A stretch of 64,000 bases of DNA from Caldilinea sp. CFX5 (GTDB lineage: Bacteria > Chloroflexota > Anaerolineae > Caldilineales > Caldilineaceae). The stretch lies in contig QWII01000055.1 of the NCBI GenBank assembly GCA_021405325.1, forward strand, positions 1-64,000. Direction: 5' to 3'. This document shows, piece after piece, positions 7,460 to 16,031 of this stretch. How positions within the stretch are numbered: the stretch's first letter is position 1; every line of letters starts with the position of its first letter. Both the position numbers and the translations under genes were made by a program. Under the pieces are notes generated by a model. The model made no database searches. It was not told where the DNA came from and saw nothing but the letters and a program-made list of their open reading frames with translations.

Positions 7460-8530
7460 ATGACAGCCACAAATTCATTACTCGAAGTCAAAGGTCTAAA
7501 AACCTATTTCTATACCGAAGATGGCGTTGTGCAGGCTATCAACGGTGTCGATTTTGCCATCAAGTCCGGCGAGATTATGGGCCTGGTGGGCGAATCGGGG
7601 AGCGGGAAGAGTGTTACCTCGTTGTCGATCATGCGGCTGCTGCCCGGTTCAGGCAAGATTGTCGATGGCGAAGTGTTGATGGACGGCAAAAATCTGGTCG
7701 AACTGCCGGAAGAGCAGATGGTCAAGCTGCGCGGTGACGAGATTTCGATGATCTTCCAGCAGCCGACCAGTTGTCTCAACCCGGTCTTTCGTATTGGCGA
7801 CCAGGTGGCCGAAACCGTCATGGTTCATCAGGCGATGAGCAAGCGCGCAGCATGGCAACAGGCTGTCGAGATGTTGCGCAAGGTTGGCATTCCGGCGCCG
7901 GAAAAACGGGCCACGGCCTTCCCGCATGAAATCTCTGGCGGGCAGGCGCAACGTGTCATGATTGCCATGGCGCTCTCCTGCCAGCCCCGCCTGTTGATTG
8001 CCGATGAGCCGACCACCGCGCTCGATGTGACCATTCAGGCGCAGATCCTGGACTTAATGCGCCAGTTGCGCGATGAGACCGGCACCGCCATTCTGCTGAT
8101 CACCCACGACATGGGCGTTATTGCCGAAATGTGTGATAATGTCGCCATTATGTACGCCGGGCAGATTGTCGAATATGCCAGCGTCGCGGCGCTCTTTGAA
8201 GAGCCGTTGCATCCCTATGCTGAAGGCTTGCTGGCGGCAATTCCAACCCTGGGCGAGATCAAGGATACGCTGGCTGTGATTCCCGGCTCAGTGCCGAATC
8301 TGATCAATCTGCCGCAAGGTTGCAAATTTGCGCCGCGCTGTCCCTATGTCAAGGAAGAGATCTGCACCGCCAAAACGCCTGATCTGCGCGAAGTGGCCCC
8401 TGGTCATCGGGCGCGCTGTTATATGCGCTTCCCCGAAACGGCGCACCACTGGGTCGGCGTCGAAAAGGCCGATTGGGAATTCCGCGGCGATGAAGTATTG
8501 GTGGAGACTATGGTGGAGGCCGGGGCGTAA
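7460..8530 (+). CDS. Peptide ABC transporter ATP-binding protein, OppD/DppD-like
   Basis: A 356-aa cytoplasmic ATPase powering the adjacent permeases. Walker A GESGSGKS at about residues 43-50, signature [17 protein letters not shown], Walker [15 protein letters not shown] and H-loop ITHDMG. The C-terminal oligopeptide/dipeptide extension includes the cysteine cluster [16 protein letters not shown]...ARCYM typical of this family. The start has no clear Shine-Dalgarno, and the gene follows the HNH cassette by 14 nt. It has probably lost its original upstream context through the cassette insertion. Followed 2 nt later by the OppF-like gene. Confidence 0.95.
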   Translation: MTATNSLLEVKGLKTYFYTEDGVVQAINGVDFAIKSGEIMGLVGESGSGKSVTSLSIMRLLPGSGKIVDGEVLMDGKNLVELPEEQMVKLRGDEISMIFQQPTSCLNPVFRIGDQVAETVMVHQAMSKRAAWQQAVEMLRKVGIPAPEKRATAFPHEISGGQAQRVMIAMALSCQPRLLIADEPTTALDVTIQAQILDLMRQLRDETGTAILLITHDMGVIAEMCDNVAIMYAGQIVEYASVAALFEEPLHPYAEGLLAAIPTLGEIKDTLAVIPGSVPNLINLPQGCKFAPRCPYVKEEICTAKTPDLREVAPGHRARCYMRFPETAHHWVGVEKADWEFRGDEVLVETMVEAGA

Positions 8531-8532
8531 CT

Positions 8533-9582
8533 ATGCCGATTCCCTTACAAACGGCTCAAAAAGAGCTGCTGGTTGTTGAGAACCTGAAAACCTATTTTCC
8601 CATTCGCGCCGGGATCTTGCAGCGTGTTGTCGCCAATGTCAAGGCCGTTGATGGTGTCAGCTTTACCATTCGCGAAGGCGAAACCTTTGGCCTGGTCGGC
8701 GAATCGGGCTGTGGCAAGACGACGGTGGGGCGTACCATCCTGCGTCTACAACCCGCTACTGCCGGTTCGGTCTTCTTTGACGGCGAGGATGTCTTTGCCA
8801 AGCGGGGCGGCGATCTCAAAATGTTGCGGCGCAATATGCAGATCGTCTTTCAAGACCCCTACTCTTCGCTCGACCCGCGTGTGCCTGTGGGTGAAACGAT
8901 TGCCGAAGGCTTGGAAATCCATGGCCTGCGCAACCGGAGTGAACGCCAAGAGATTGTGCTGGAGATGTTGAACAAGGTCGGTCTCAACCCCTACCACGCC
9001 AACCGCTATCCGCATGAGTTTTCCGGTGGGCAACGCCAACGCATCGGCATTGCGCGCGCCCTGGCCTTGCGCCCCAAATTTATCATCTGTGACGAGCCGG
9101 TCTCGGCGCTGGATGTCTCGATCCAGTCGCAGATTCTCAACCTGTTGCGTGAACTATCGCATGAATTTGGGTTGACCTATCTCTTCATTGCCCATAACTT
9201 GAGTGTGGTTGAACATATCAGTGACCGGGTGGGCGTCATGTATCTGGGGTCGTTGGTGGAGGTTTCGGATCGCCAGCAACTGTACCACAACCCGCTGCAC
9301 CCCTACACCCAGGCCCTGCTCTCGGCCATCCCGATTGCCAAGCCGGGGCGCAAACGCCAACGCATTATGCTACGCGGCGAAATCCCCTCGCCCATCAACC
9401 CGCCTAGCGGTTGTCGCTTTCACACGCGCTGCCCCTTTGCGGCGGAGATTTGCAAGCAGGAAGTGCCGCCGCTGGAACAAAAGGCGCCCGGTCACTGGGC
9501 GGCCTGTCACTTTGTGGAATCTGTGGGGGGGACAGCGCAACTGCGCCCGTCCGTCATCCACCAAGAGAGTCTTTCATCGTAA
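8533..9582 (+). CDS. Peptide ABC transporter ATP-binding protein, OppF/DppF-like
   Basis: A 349-aa ATPase, the second half of the ATPase heterodimer. Walker [10 protein letters not shown]-loop [13 protein letters not shown], signature [18 protein letters not shown], Walker [15 protein letters not shown] and H-loop IAHNLS. The C-terminal cysteine cluster ([15 protein letters not shown]...AACHF) matches the oligopeptide ATPase extension. It starts 2 nt after the OppD stop and would be translated by coupling. It closes the first transport operon; a long hairpin separates it from the next binding protein gene. Confidence 0.95.
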   Translation: MPIPLQTAQKELLVVENLKTYFPIRAGILQRVVANVKAVDGVSFTIREGETFGLVGESGCGKTTVGRTILRLQPATAGSVFFDGEDVFAKRGGDLKMLRRNMQIVFQDPYSSLDPRVPVGETIAEGLEIHGLRNRSERQEIVLEMLNKVGLNPYHANRYPHEFSGGQRQRIGIARALALRPKFIICDEPVSALDVSIQSQILNLLRELSHEFGLTYLFIAHNLSVVEHISDRVGVMYLGSLVEVSDRQQLYHNPLHPYTQALLSAIPIAKPGRKRQRIMLRGEIPSPINPPSGCRFHTRCPFAAEICKQEVPPLEQKAPGHWAACHFVESVGGTAQLRPSVIHQESLSS

Positions 9583-9601
9583 CGCACGACTTGTCCAACA
9601 T

Positions 9602-9660
9602 GGGTGGGTGGTTCGTTCGTTGGCTGAGCCTGTCGAAGCCAACGAACGAACTACCCACCC
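9602..9660. repeat. Intergenic hairpin, 24-bp stem with GAGCCTGTCGA loop
   Basis: Arms 9602-9625 and 9637-9660 pair with a single G-U. The loop 9626-9636 is GAGCCTGTCGA, the same 11-nt loop (one C/T difference) as in the hairpin at 11436-11488, whose stem sequence is entirely different. The shared element is CTGAGCYTGTCGAAG. No T-run follows. Confidence 0.9.
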
Positions 9661-9688
9661 AACCAACTACCAAACAAAGGAGTGACGC

Positions 9689-11425
9689 ATGAAAAAATTG
9701 ATTTCCTGGCTCAGTCCAGTTGTTGCGGGGGCGCTCATCCTGGCCGGCTGTGCGCAGCCGATCCCGATTGCCCCCAGTGATGCTCCGGCGCCCACCAAAG
9801 AAGCGGCGCAAGAAGCGTCCGGCGGTGAGGCTGCGGCGGGCGGCGAAGCCCAACAAGGGGGCATCTGGCGTCGCGCCAGCATCGCCGATGCGGAACTGCT
9901 CAACCCCATTCTTTCTTCAGAAAGCGCCAGCGCTGCTGTCAATGGGATGCTCTTCCCTGGCTTGATCGGTCAAGACCCCTTCAGTGGCGAGTTTACGCCG
10001 GATGGCTCCATGTCGGAAAGCTGGGAAGTGTCGGAAGATGGCTTGACCTGGACCTTCAAGCTGCGTGACGGCGTGACCTGGAGCGATGGCGACCCGGTTG
10101 ATGCCGCCGACTTCAAGTACACCTATGATGCCATTGCCAGCGACAAGGTCGAGACGCCGCGCAAGAGCGTTTTGGAGGGCATTGAGAGCATTGAAACCCC
10201 TGATCCGCTCACCATTGTGGTGAAATTCAGCGAAGTGCGCTGTGACGGTCTTGGCAACTTGGGGTTGGGCTGGCTGCCCAGTCACCTCTATGCGGCTGAC
10301 TTTAGCGACATTATGGAAAATGACTATAATGAAGCGCCGCCCGTCAGCGCCGGTCCCTTTGTCTTTAACACCTGGACGCGCGATGATAATTTAACTCTGA
10401 CGCGCAATGAGAGTTATTGGGAAGGCGCGCCCCACATGGAAGGCATGATCTACAAAGTCGTGCCCGATCCCGGCGCCCAACTGGCCCAGTTGCAGGCGAA
10501 TGAGATCGACATCATGGGCGTACAGCCGAATCAGTTAGCAACGGCGCAAAGTATTCCCGATACCAAGATCTTCAACTTCCAGGACGATGGCTATGACTAT
10601 ATCGCCTTGAACCTGGCCAACCCGGACAACCCGCAACCGGGCCGGGATGAGAGCGGCAACCTCGTCGAGCAGGAGCCGCACCCAATTTTGAGTGATCTGA
10701 ATGTGCGCAAAGCGATTGCCCACAGCCTGGATTATCAGACTATTATTGATCAGGTCTATTTGGGCCAGGGCTATCAGATCCCGGCCAATGTCCTGCCGGC
10801 GGTGCCGTGGGCCTTTAACGATGCCTTAGAGCCATATGCCTATGACTTGGAGGCGGCCAAGCAACTGCTGGAAGAAGCCGGTTGGGTTGACAGCGACGGC
10901 GATGGCGTGCGCGAGAAGGACGGTAACAAACTCTCGCTCGCGCTGGTGACCAACGCCGGTAACACCACCCGCGAAGACCTCGGCGCCCTGGTGCAAGATC
11001 AACTGACCCAGGTCGGCTTTGAGATTGACTTCCAGGCCATCGACTTTGGCGTCATGGTTGAGCAGATGTTGGGTCAGACCTACGACATGGTCATCATCGG
11101 TTGGACCGGCTTAGGCACCGACCCGAACGATGACGCCTTCTGGCACACCAAGTTCGATACACCCGGCAGCGGCTTCAACTTCGTCAGCTATCACAACCCG
11201 GAAATCGATGATCTGCTTGATAAGGGCGTCACCGTCCCCGGTTGCTCGACCGAAGAACGCGCCCCCACCTACAAGCAGATCCAGGAGATCATTCACGCCG
11301 ATGTGCCCTATGTCTTCATCTCCGGCGGCGTAGGCAACACCGCCTACACCACCAAGTGGCAAGGCATTGAACCAGGCCCCTGGGCATTCTACTATAACGT
11401 TCACGAGTGGTCGTTGAGCCAGTAA
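9689..11425 (+). CDS. Peptide ABC substrate-binding lipoprotein (family 5)
   Basis: A 578-aa binding lipoprotein: lipobox LILAGC (Cys about 21), then a Thr/Ala/Gly-rich linker. The family-5 fold is in normal order: WRRASIADAELLNPILSS near 55, VTWSDGDPVDAADFKYTYDA, SAGPFVFNTWTRDDNLTLTR, LQANEIDIM, then PHPILSDLNVRKAIAHSLDY starting about residue 331 and the C-terminal lobe with GWTGLGTDPNDDAFWHTKFD. This gene is the internal control showing that the protein at 2195 is permuted. Ribosome-binding site AAAGGAG. It heads the second transport unit (permeases at 11516 and 12588), which has no ATPase genes of its own and may share those at 7460-9582. Confidence 0.95.
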   Translation: MKKLISWLSPVVAGALILAGCAQPIPIAPSDAPAPTKEAAQEASGGEAAAGGEAQQGGIWRRASIADAELLNPILSSESASAAVNGMLFPGLIGQDPFSGEFTPDGSMSESWEVSEDGLTWTFKLRDGVTWSDGDPVDAADFKYTYDAIASDKVETPRKSVLEGIESIETPDPLTIVVKFSEVRCDGLGNLGLGWLPSHLYAADFSDIMENDYNEAPPVSAGPFVFNTWTRDDNLTLTRNESYWEGAPHMEGMIYKVVPDPGAQLAQLQANEIDIMGVQPNQLATAQSIPDTKIFNFQDDGYDYIALNLANPDNPQPGRDESGNLVEQEPHPILSDLNVRKAIAHSLDYQTIIDQVYLGQGYQIPANVLPAVPWAFNDALEPYAYDLEAAKQLLEEAGWVDSDGDGVREKDGNKLSLALVTNAGNTTREDLGALVQDQLTQVGFEIDFQAIDFGVMVEQMLGQTYDMVIIGWTGLGTDPNDDAFWHTKFDTPGSGFNFVSYHNPEIDDLLDKGVTVPGCSTEERAPTYKQIQEIIHADVPYVFISGGVGNTAYTTKWQGIEPGPWAFYYNVHEWSLSQ

Positions 11426-11435
11426 ATATGTTTTT

Positions 11436-11488
11436 GTGATTCGTGACTCGTCGCCTGAGCTTGTCGAAGGCGACGAGTCACGAATCAC
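11436..11488. repeat. Intergenic hairpin, 21-bp perfect stem with GAGCTTGTCGA loop
   Basis: Arms 11436-11456 and 11468-11488 are exactly complementary; loop 11457-11467 is GAGCTTGTCGA. A second copy of GAATCACG follows the right arm (11489-11496). Same loop as the hairpin at 9602-9660. Confidence 0.92.
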
Positions 11489-11515
11489 GAATCACGTTTC
11501 ACGAAACACACACCT

Positions 11516-12580
11516 ATGTTCCGCTACATCATCCGCCGCCTCTTGCAGGCGATCCCAACCCTGTTTGGCATTAGCATTATTAGCTTTGCGTTGGTCTCGG
11601 CCGCGCCGGGCGACCCCATCATGAAGCGCACCTTTGACCCGAAAATCAAAGCCGAGGATCGCGAGATCTTGCGGCGCCAACTGGGATTGGATCAGTCGCC
11701 GGTCATTCAATATATTACCTGGTTCACAGGCGTTGCCATGCGCATTGGTGATCATACGGCCGAATTTTCGAATGAGAAGACCCGTTGCGCCTATGCCGTC
11801 GCCATCAATGTGACCTTTTGCGACAAGGGGGGCGGCATTTTGCGCGGCGACCTCGGCACCAGCTTTAATACCCGCGAGCCGGTTTGGGAGCGGTTGATGC
11901 AGAAGGTGCCGGCCACGCTGGAATTGGGGATTGCCAGTCTATTACTTTCCATTGCGCTGGGTGTCCCCTTGGGGGTATTGGCGGCTGTCTACCGTGGTTC
12001 GCCCTTTGATTATTTGGTGCGCTTTCTCGCTTCCGTCTTTCAATCGATCCCCATTTTCTGGGTGGGCCTCATGATGATTCTGGTCTTTGCCGTCGTGCTG
12101 GGCTTCTTGCCGTCGAATGGACGACAGACGGCAACCTTGAATCAAGAGTTTGACCTGTTGGATCGCTTGCGGCATCTCATCTTGCCCTCGTTTACCCTGG
12201 CTTTAGGCGGCATCGCCGGTTTCAGTCGCATTATGCGCACCGAAACGCTGGAAGTGTTGCACACCGATTATGTGCGCACGGCGCGCGCCAAAGGCATGGC
12301 CCCGACCAATATCTGGTTTGTTCACGCGCTGCGCAATGCGCTGATTCCCTTGATGACCATTCTCGGTCCTGCCATTGTCGGTGTGTTGTCCGGCGCCTTG
12401 GTGACAGAGACGGTCTTTGGCTGGCCAGGCATGGGGCGGATGACGGTGGCGGCAGTTGGGCAGAATGACTACCCGATGGTGCTGGGCGCCGGCATGTTCT
12501 TCGCCGCCTTGACCATTATCGGCAACCTGCTCTCTGATATTTTCTACGGGATTGTTGACCCGCGTGTGCGGCTAGGGTGA
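11516..12580 (+). CDS. Peptide ABC transporter permease, DppB-like
   Basis: A 354-aa BPD_transp_1 permease. First membrane segment about residues 9-30; EAA loop DYVRTARAKGMAPTNIWFVH; C-terminus YGIVDPRVRLG. Like the DppB homologue at 4187 it carries a two-cysteine insert before the transport core (TRCAYAVAINVTFCDKGGG), whereas the third DppB homologue at 44935 lacks it. No recognisable Shine-Dalgarno precedes the ATG; the upstream sequence is the end of the long hairpin region. Partner of the DppC-like gene that starts 7 nt later. Confidence 0.94.
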   Translation: MFRYIIRRLLQAIPTLFGISIISFALVSAAPGDPIMKRTFDPKIKAEDREILRRQLGLDQSPVIQYITWFTGVAMRIGDHTAEFSNEKTRCAYAVAINVTFCDKGGGILRGDLGTSFNTREPVWERLMQKVPATLELGIASLLLSIALGVPLGVLAAVYRGSPFDYLVRFLASVFQSIPIFWVGLMMILVFAVVLGFLPSNGRQTATLNQEFDLLDRLRHLILPSFTLALGGIAGFSRIMRTETLEVLHTDYVRTARAKGMAPTNIWFVHALRNALIPLMTILGPAIVGVLSGALVTETVFGWPGMGRMTVAAVGQNDYPMVLGAGMFFAALTIIGNLLSDIFYGIVDPRVRLG

Positions 12581-12587
12581 GCAAACG

Positions 12588-13625
12588 ATGACGGTAAAAT
12601 CAGCCCAAGTTTCGTCTACGCCGTTAGGGCGCACGTTGACCAACGATGCCCAGGCGTCACGTCCCTCGCTTTCCTATTGGGGGACCGCGTGGCGCGCCCT
12701 GCGGCAGGATAAGTTGACGCTGCTGGCCTTTGCCTTTGTCCTCCTGGTGGGGTTGGCCGCCGCCGGCGCCGGTCTGATCACCAGCGCCTTAGGGGTTGAG
12801 TCAAACCTGACCAATGCCGCCAATGCCTATCAACAGCCCTATATCGTTCCTTATATCAAGTGGCAACTGGGTAGTGATCCGCTGACGGCGCCGCTAATGC
12901 TGGGGAAAGCGGGAGGCGTAGTGCATTGGCTGGGCACCGACCAACTGGGCCGCGATCTGCTGGCGCGCTTGCTTTATGGCGCTCGCATCAGCTTGCTCAT
13001 TGCTCTGACGGCGGCGTCGATCTCGCTAGTGCTAGGGGTGCTTGTTGGCGCCATTGCCGGTTATTTTGGCGGGGTGGTCGATGATTTTGTTATGTGGGTG
13101 ATCAACACCGTCACCACCATTCCGACCATTTACCTCCTGGTCATTATCAATTCGATCTTCCGTCCCAGCCCATTGATCCTAGCGCTGACGCTGGGCTTTT
13201 TAGGGTGGTTTGACATTGCGCGTTTTATGCGCGGTAATGTCTTCAAGGTGCGCGAACTAGATTATACCCATGCTGCCCGTGCGTTGGGCGCGCGCAATTC
13301 CCGGATTCTCAGCCACCATATCATTCCAAACAGTATTCCGATTGTCATTGTGTTAACGGCCAACAGCATCGGTGGGTTGATTCTGGCTGAATCCATTCTT
13401 AGCTTTCTGGGCTTGGGTGTCCAGCCGCCGACAGCGAGTTGGGGGAACATGCTCTTCCGCGCTAATAGCTTTGTCTTCCAGCGTGACCCGGCGACCCAGG
13501 CGTTACAGGGTTTACACCTGTTGTTTGGCCCTGGCCTGCTCACCACCTTTACCGTCCTCGCTTTCTCGCTCATCGGCGACGGGCTGCGCGATGCGCTTGA
13601 TCCCACACTCAAAAATAAGCGCTAA
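12588..13625 (+). CDS. Peptide ABC transporter permease, DppC-like
   Basis: A 345-aa permease. N-terminal cytoplasmic tail of about 45 residues, membrane segment LLAFAFVLLVGLAAAGAGLI, the family motif HWLGTDQLGRDLLARLLYGA at about 110-129, EAA loop DYTHAARALGARNSRILSHH, and the ending GDGLRDALDPTLKNKR. It follows the DppB-like gene after 7 nt and a binding protein gene lies 144 nt downstream. Between 13626 and 13769 I see no strong hairpin, unlike most other spacers of this region. Confidence 0.94.
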   Translation: MTVKSAQVSSTPLGRTLTNDAQASRPSLSYWGTAWRALRQDKLTLLAFAFVLLVGLAAAGAGLITSALGVESNLTNAANAYQQPYIVPYIKWQLGSDPLTAPLMLGKAGGVVHWLGTDQLGRDLLARLLYGARISLLIALTAASISLVLGVLVGAIAGYFGGVVDDFVMWVINTVTTIPTIYLLVIINSIFRPSPLILALTLGFLGWFDIARFMRGNVFKVRELDYTHAARALGARNSRILSHHIIPNSIPIVIVLTANSIGGLILAESILSFLGLGVQPPTASWGNMLFRANSFVFQRDPATQALQGLHLLFGPGLLTTFTVLAFSLIGDGLRDALDPTLKNKR

Positions 13626-13769
13626 CCAAACAAACCACAGAACGGCAAGCGCTCCTTCGCTGACAGGCAATTTGTCATCCTAGCGATTTCGTTGTAGGCT
13701 TATTTCGTCAAGGCGATCCGTCGTCGTGATCCAGCAAGTCGTGACAACAAGAAACTGTCTCGCCAAGAG

Positions 13770-15596
13770 ATGACAAAATCAAAGCTTTTTTACGCCATAC
13801 TGGCGTTTGGTGTGGTGTTGGCATTACTTGTGGGCCTGCGCCGCCTGCTCCAACCAATCTGGAATCCGACCTCGGCAACGGCGTCGAGTACCAACACTGG
13901 TATTGGGGCAGCCGGAACGCCTGCGGCGGTTGGCGCCACACAACAGACGACAGTAACTACGCCGACGACTAATTCGGCACAACCGGTGAATAATGATGCC
14001 GGTTTATCAGCGGCGACACCGACGGTCGGCGGCGCCTTTGTACAAATTGCGGCGCGCGATGCCGATACGCTCAACCCTCTCCTCACCACCAACGCTACCA
14101 GCCGAGCCGTCTTTCAAAAAATCTATCCTGTCCTCATCGATCAAGATCCGGCTTCCGGTGCGCCGACGGTGGGGCGTGGCCTGGCGGCGCGCTGGGAATT
14201 TGCCGACGCGGGGCGCACGATCCGCTTTACCCTGCGCGACGACATCCACTGGAGTGACGGCACGCCGGTGCTGGCGCGCGATGTCAAGTTTACCTACGAT
14301 GCCATCCGCGACCCGGCGACGAAGAGCGTCTATCGCCAGAACTTTGCCAAAGTCAGCGCCGTCGAGACCGTAGCGGCTGACGAGCGCCTGTTAATGTTAC
14401 GGCTGACTGAGCCGGATTGCGCCATTTTGCAAGCGTTGAACCAACCGATCCTGCCCAGCCACCGCTATGACGGCTGGAACGCCGAACAGCTTGCCGATCC
14501 CAATCTGCGACCCCAGGTAAGCGCCGGTCCTTTTCTCTTCATTGACTGGATCCCGGAGCGACGCATTACGCTGGTGCGCAATGCCGGTTATTGGGAAGGC
14601 GCGCCCCGGCTGGAACGTTGGGAGTTCCAGGTCATTCCTGACCCCATTGCCCAACTGCAAGCGCTGATCGACGGCGCCGGCGATTGGCTGGAATTGGCGC
14701 CAAGCCAGGTCAGCCAGGCGCAGGCGCAACCCGGTCTGCAAATTTACTCGGCGTTCGCCGACGGCCTGACCTTTGTGGCGTTAAATTTGGCGAACAGCGC
14801 GCAACCACAACCTGGTCGCAATGGCGATGGGACGCTCCTACCCCAGGAACCCCACCCGCTGCTGGGCGACCGCCGAATGCGCCTGGCGTTGGCCCAAGCG
14901 ATTGACTATGAACGCTTGCTACGGGAGACGGGCGGCACAACGTTGGAGCCGCTGCACTCCTACCTCTTGCCGACTATCCCGTGGGCCTATGCTGCTGACC
15001 TGCCGACACCGGGCTACGATCCGGCCCAAGCCCAGCACTTACTTGATGAGTTGGCCTGGCGCGATAGTGACGGCGACGGCGTGCGTGATCGCGGCGGTAT
15101 GCCCTTGAGCCTGTCACTCTTAACCAACAGCGACAATGATCTGCGCACCCAATTGGCGCTGCTGCTGGCGCAACAGTGGAAAGCCATCGGCATCGACATC
15201 CGTTTTGAGCAACAGCCCTTTGACGCCGTCGCCGACCGCCTCTTGCATCAGCAATACGACATGGTCTTGATCGGCTGGGACAATCTAGGGCCGGAGCCGG
15301 CCAACAGCGATTTCTGGCACAGTCGCTACGACGCCCCCGGCAACGGCGCCAACTTTGTCAGCTACCAAAACCCGCAAGTTGACGACTGGCTCGACCAAGC
15401 ACGCACCAACCCCACCTGTGACACCGCCGTGCGCGGCAAACTCTACCGCCAGGTGCAACAACAGATCGCCCAGGATCTACCCTACATCCTCATCAGCGGC
15501 CAACTCAAACAATGGGCCTACCCCACCGCCTGGCGCGACCTCACCCCCTACCCCTGGCGCTTCGACTATAATAGCCATCGATGGTGGAAACATTGA
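13770..15596 (+). CDS. Family-5 substrate-binding protein with uncleaved membrane anchor
   Basis: A 608-aa binding protein in normal domain order (AARDADTLNPLLTT, IHWSDGTPVLARDVKFTYDA, SAGPFLFIDWIPERRITLVR, then EPHPLLGDRRMRLALAQAID, and GWDNLGPEPANSDFWHSRYD). The N-terminus is a hydrophobic segment (about residues 6-24, LFYAILAFGVVLALLVGL) followed by RRLL and contains no lipobox cysteine, so the protein is probably anchored by that helix rather than lipidated. It is a close relative of the protein at 9689 and probably arose by duplication. It sits last in the second transport unit, with no ATPases adjacent. Confidence 0.92.
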   Translation: MTKSKLFYAILAFGVVLALLVGLRRLLQPIWNPTSATASSTNTGIGAAGTPAAVGATQQTTVTTPTTNSAQPVNNDAGLSAATPTVGGAFVQIAARDADTLNPLLTTNATSRAVFQKIYPVLIDQDPASGAPTVGRGLAARWEFADAGRTIRFTLRDDIHWSDGTPVLARDVKFTYDAIRDPATKSVYRQNFAKVSAVETVAADERLLMLRLTEPDCAILQALNQPILPSHRYDGWNAEQLADPNLRPQVSAGPFLFIDWIPERRITLVRNAGYWEGAPRLERWEFQVIPDPIAQLQALIDGAGDWLELAPSQVSQAQAQPGLQIYSAFADGLTFVALNLANSAQPQPGRNGDGTLLPQEPHPLLGDRRMRLALAQAIDYERLLRETGGTTLEPLHSYLLPTIPWAYAADLPTPGYDPAQAQHLLDELAWRDSDGDGVRDRGGMPLSLSLLTNSDNDLRTQLALLLAQQWKAIGIDIRFEQQPFDAVADRLLHQQYDMVLIGWDNLGPEPANSDFWHSRYDAPGNGANFVSYQNPQVDDWLDQARTNPTCDTAVRGKLYRQVQQQIAQDLPYILISGQLKQWAYPTAWRDLTPYPWRFDYNSHRWWKH

Positions 15597-15648
15597 GTTA
15601 CGAGTTACGAGTTACGGCACACAGTTCGTAACTCGTAACTCGTAATTC
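15595..15648. repeat. Intergenic hairpin, 22-bp stem of GAGTTAC repeats
   Basis: Arms 15595-15616 and 15627-15648, each three copies of a GAGTTAC-like heptamer, pair with one G-U. It overlaps the stop codon of the preceding binding protein gene. Confidence 0.85.
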
Positions 15649-15656
15649 GTAATCGT

Positions 15657-15689
15657 CCACCATCCACCATCCACCATCCACCATCCACC
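15657..15689. repeat. CCACCAT heptamer microsatellite
   Basis: About 4.7 tandem copies of CCACCAT, ending exactly at the first base of the promoter -35 hexamer at 15690. Copy number may vary by slippage. Confidence 0.9.
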
Positions 15690-15718
15690 TTGCACTTCCT
15701 CCTGACAAACGCTATAAT
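15690..15718 (+). promoter_or_regulatory. Sigma-70-type promoter (TTGCAC-N17-TATAAT)
   Basis: The -35 hexamer TTGCAC lies at 15690-15695, a 17-nt spacer follows, and a consensus TATAAT is at 15713-15718. The expected start, about 7 nt downstream, falls at the ATG at 15726, so the transcript would be leaderless. Confidence 0.7.
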
Positions 15719-15725
15719 GCCACCT

Positions 15726-15953
15726 ATGCGTCGTCGATCCAGCTTTGATGCTCGCCGTTTTGCGCGCAGTACGGAAGGGCGCCTGGTAGTGGCCTTTTTT
15801 GTGCTGTTGTACACGGTGGGCGGTGGTCTTATCTGGTTTTTCTATGGCGGGACGGCGGCGCTGCTGGGGGTGGCGTGTATGACCGGCGGCCTCTTCTTTT
15901 TTCTTTTGCTCTATGCCATCATGTTGCTCATCGGCTATTGGGCCGGCGAGTAA
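15726..15953 (+). CDS. Small two-helix membrane protein, probably leaderless
   Basis: Seventy-five residues from the ATG at 15726: a basic N-terminus (MRRRSSFDARRFARSTEGR) and two hydrophobic helices (LVVAFFVLLYTVGGGLIWFF and about residues 44-70). I chose this start because the consensus -10 box occupies 15713-15718 and leaves no room for a ribosome-binding site or for the earlier ATG at 15717. It is not a family I recognise. It lies between a binding protein and metG and is followed by a 22-bp hairpin. Confidence 0.7.
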   Translation: MRRRSSFDARRFARSTEGRLVVAFFVLLYTVGGGLIWFFYGGTAALLGVACMTGGLFFFLLLYAIMLLIGYWAGE

Positions 15954-15962
15954 AGTATTGCC

Positions 15963-16019
15963 GATTTTAGATTTTGGATTGCACGATGGGGCATAAGGTG
16001 CAATCCAAAATCTAAAATC
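15963..16019. repeat. Intergenic hairpin, 22-bp perfect stem
   Basis: Arms 15963-15984 and 15998-16019 (ATTTTAGATTTTGGATTGCA and complement) are exactly complementary around a 13-nt loop. AT-rich stem, no T-run after it; lies 12 nt before metG. Confidence 0.92.
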
Positions 16020-16031
16020 TAAAATCAAGGA

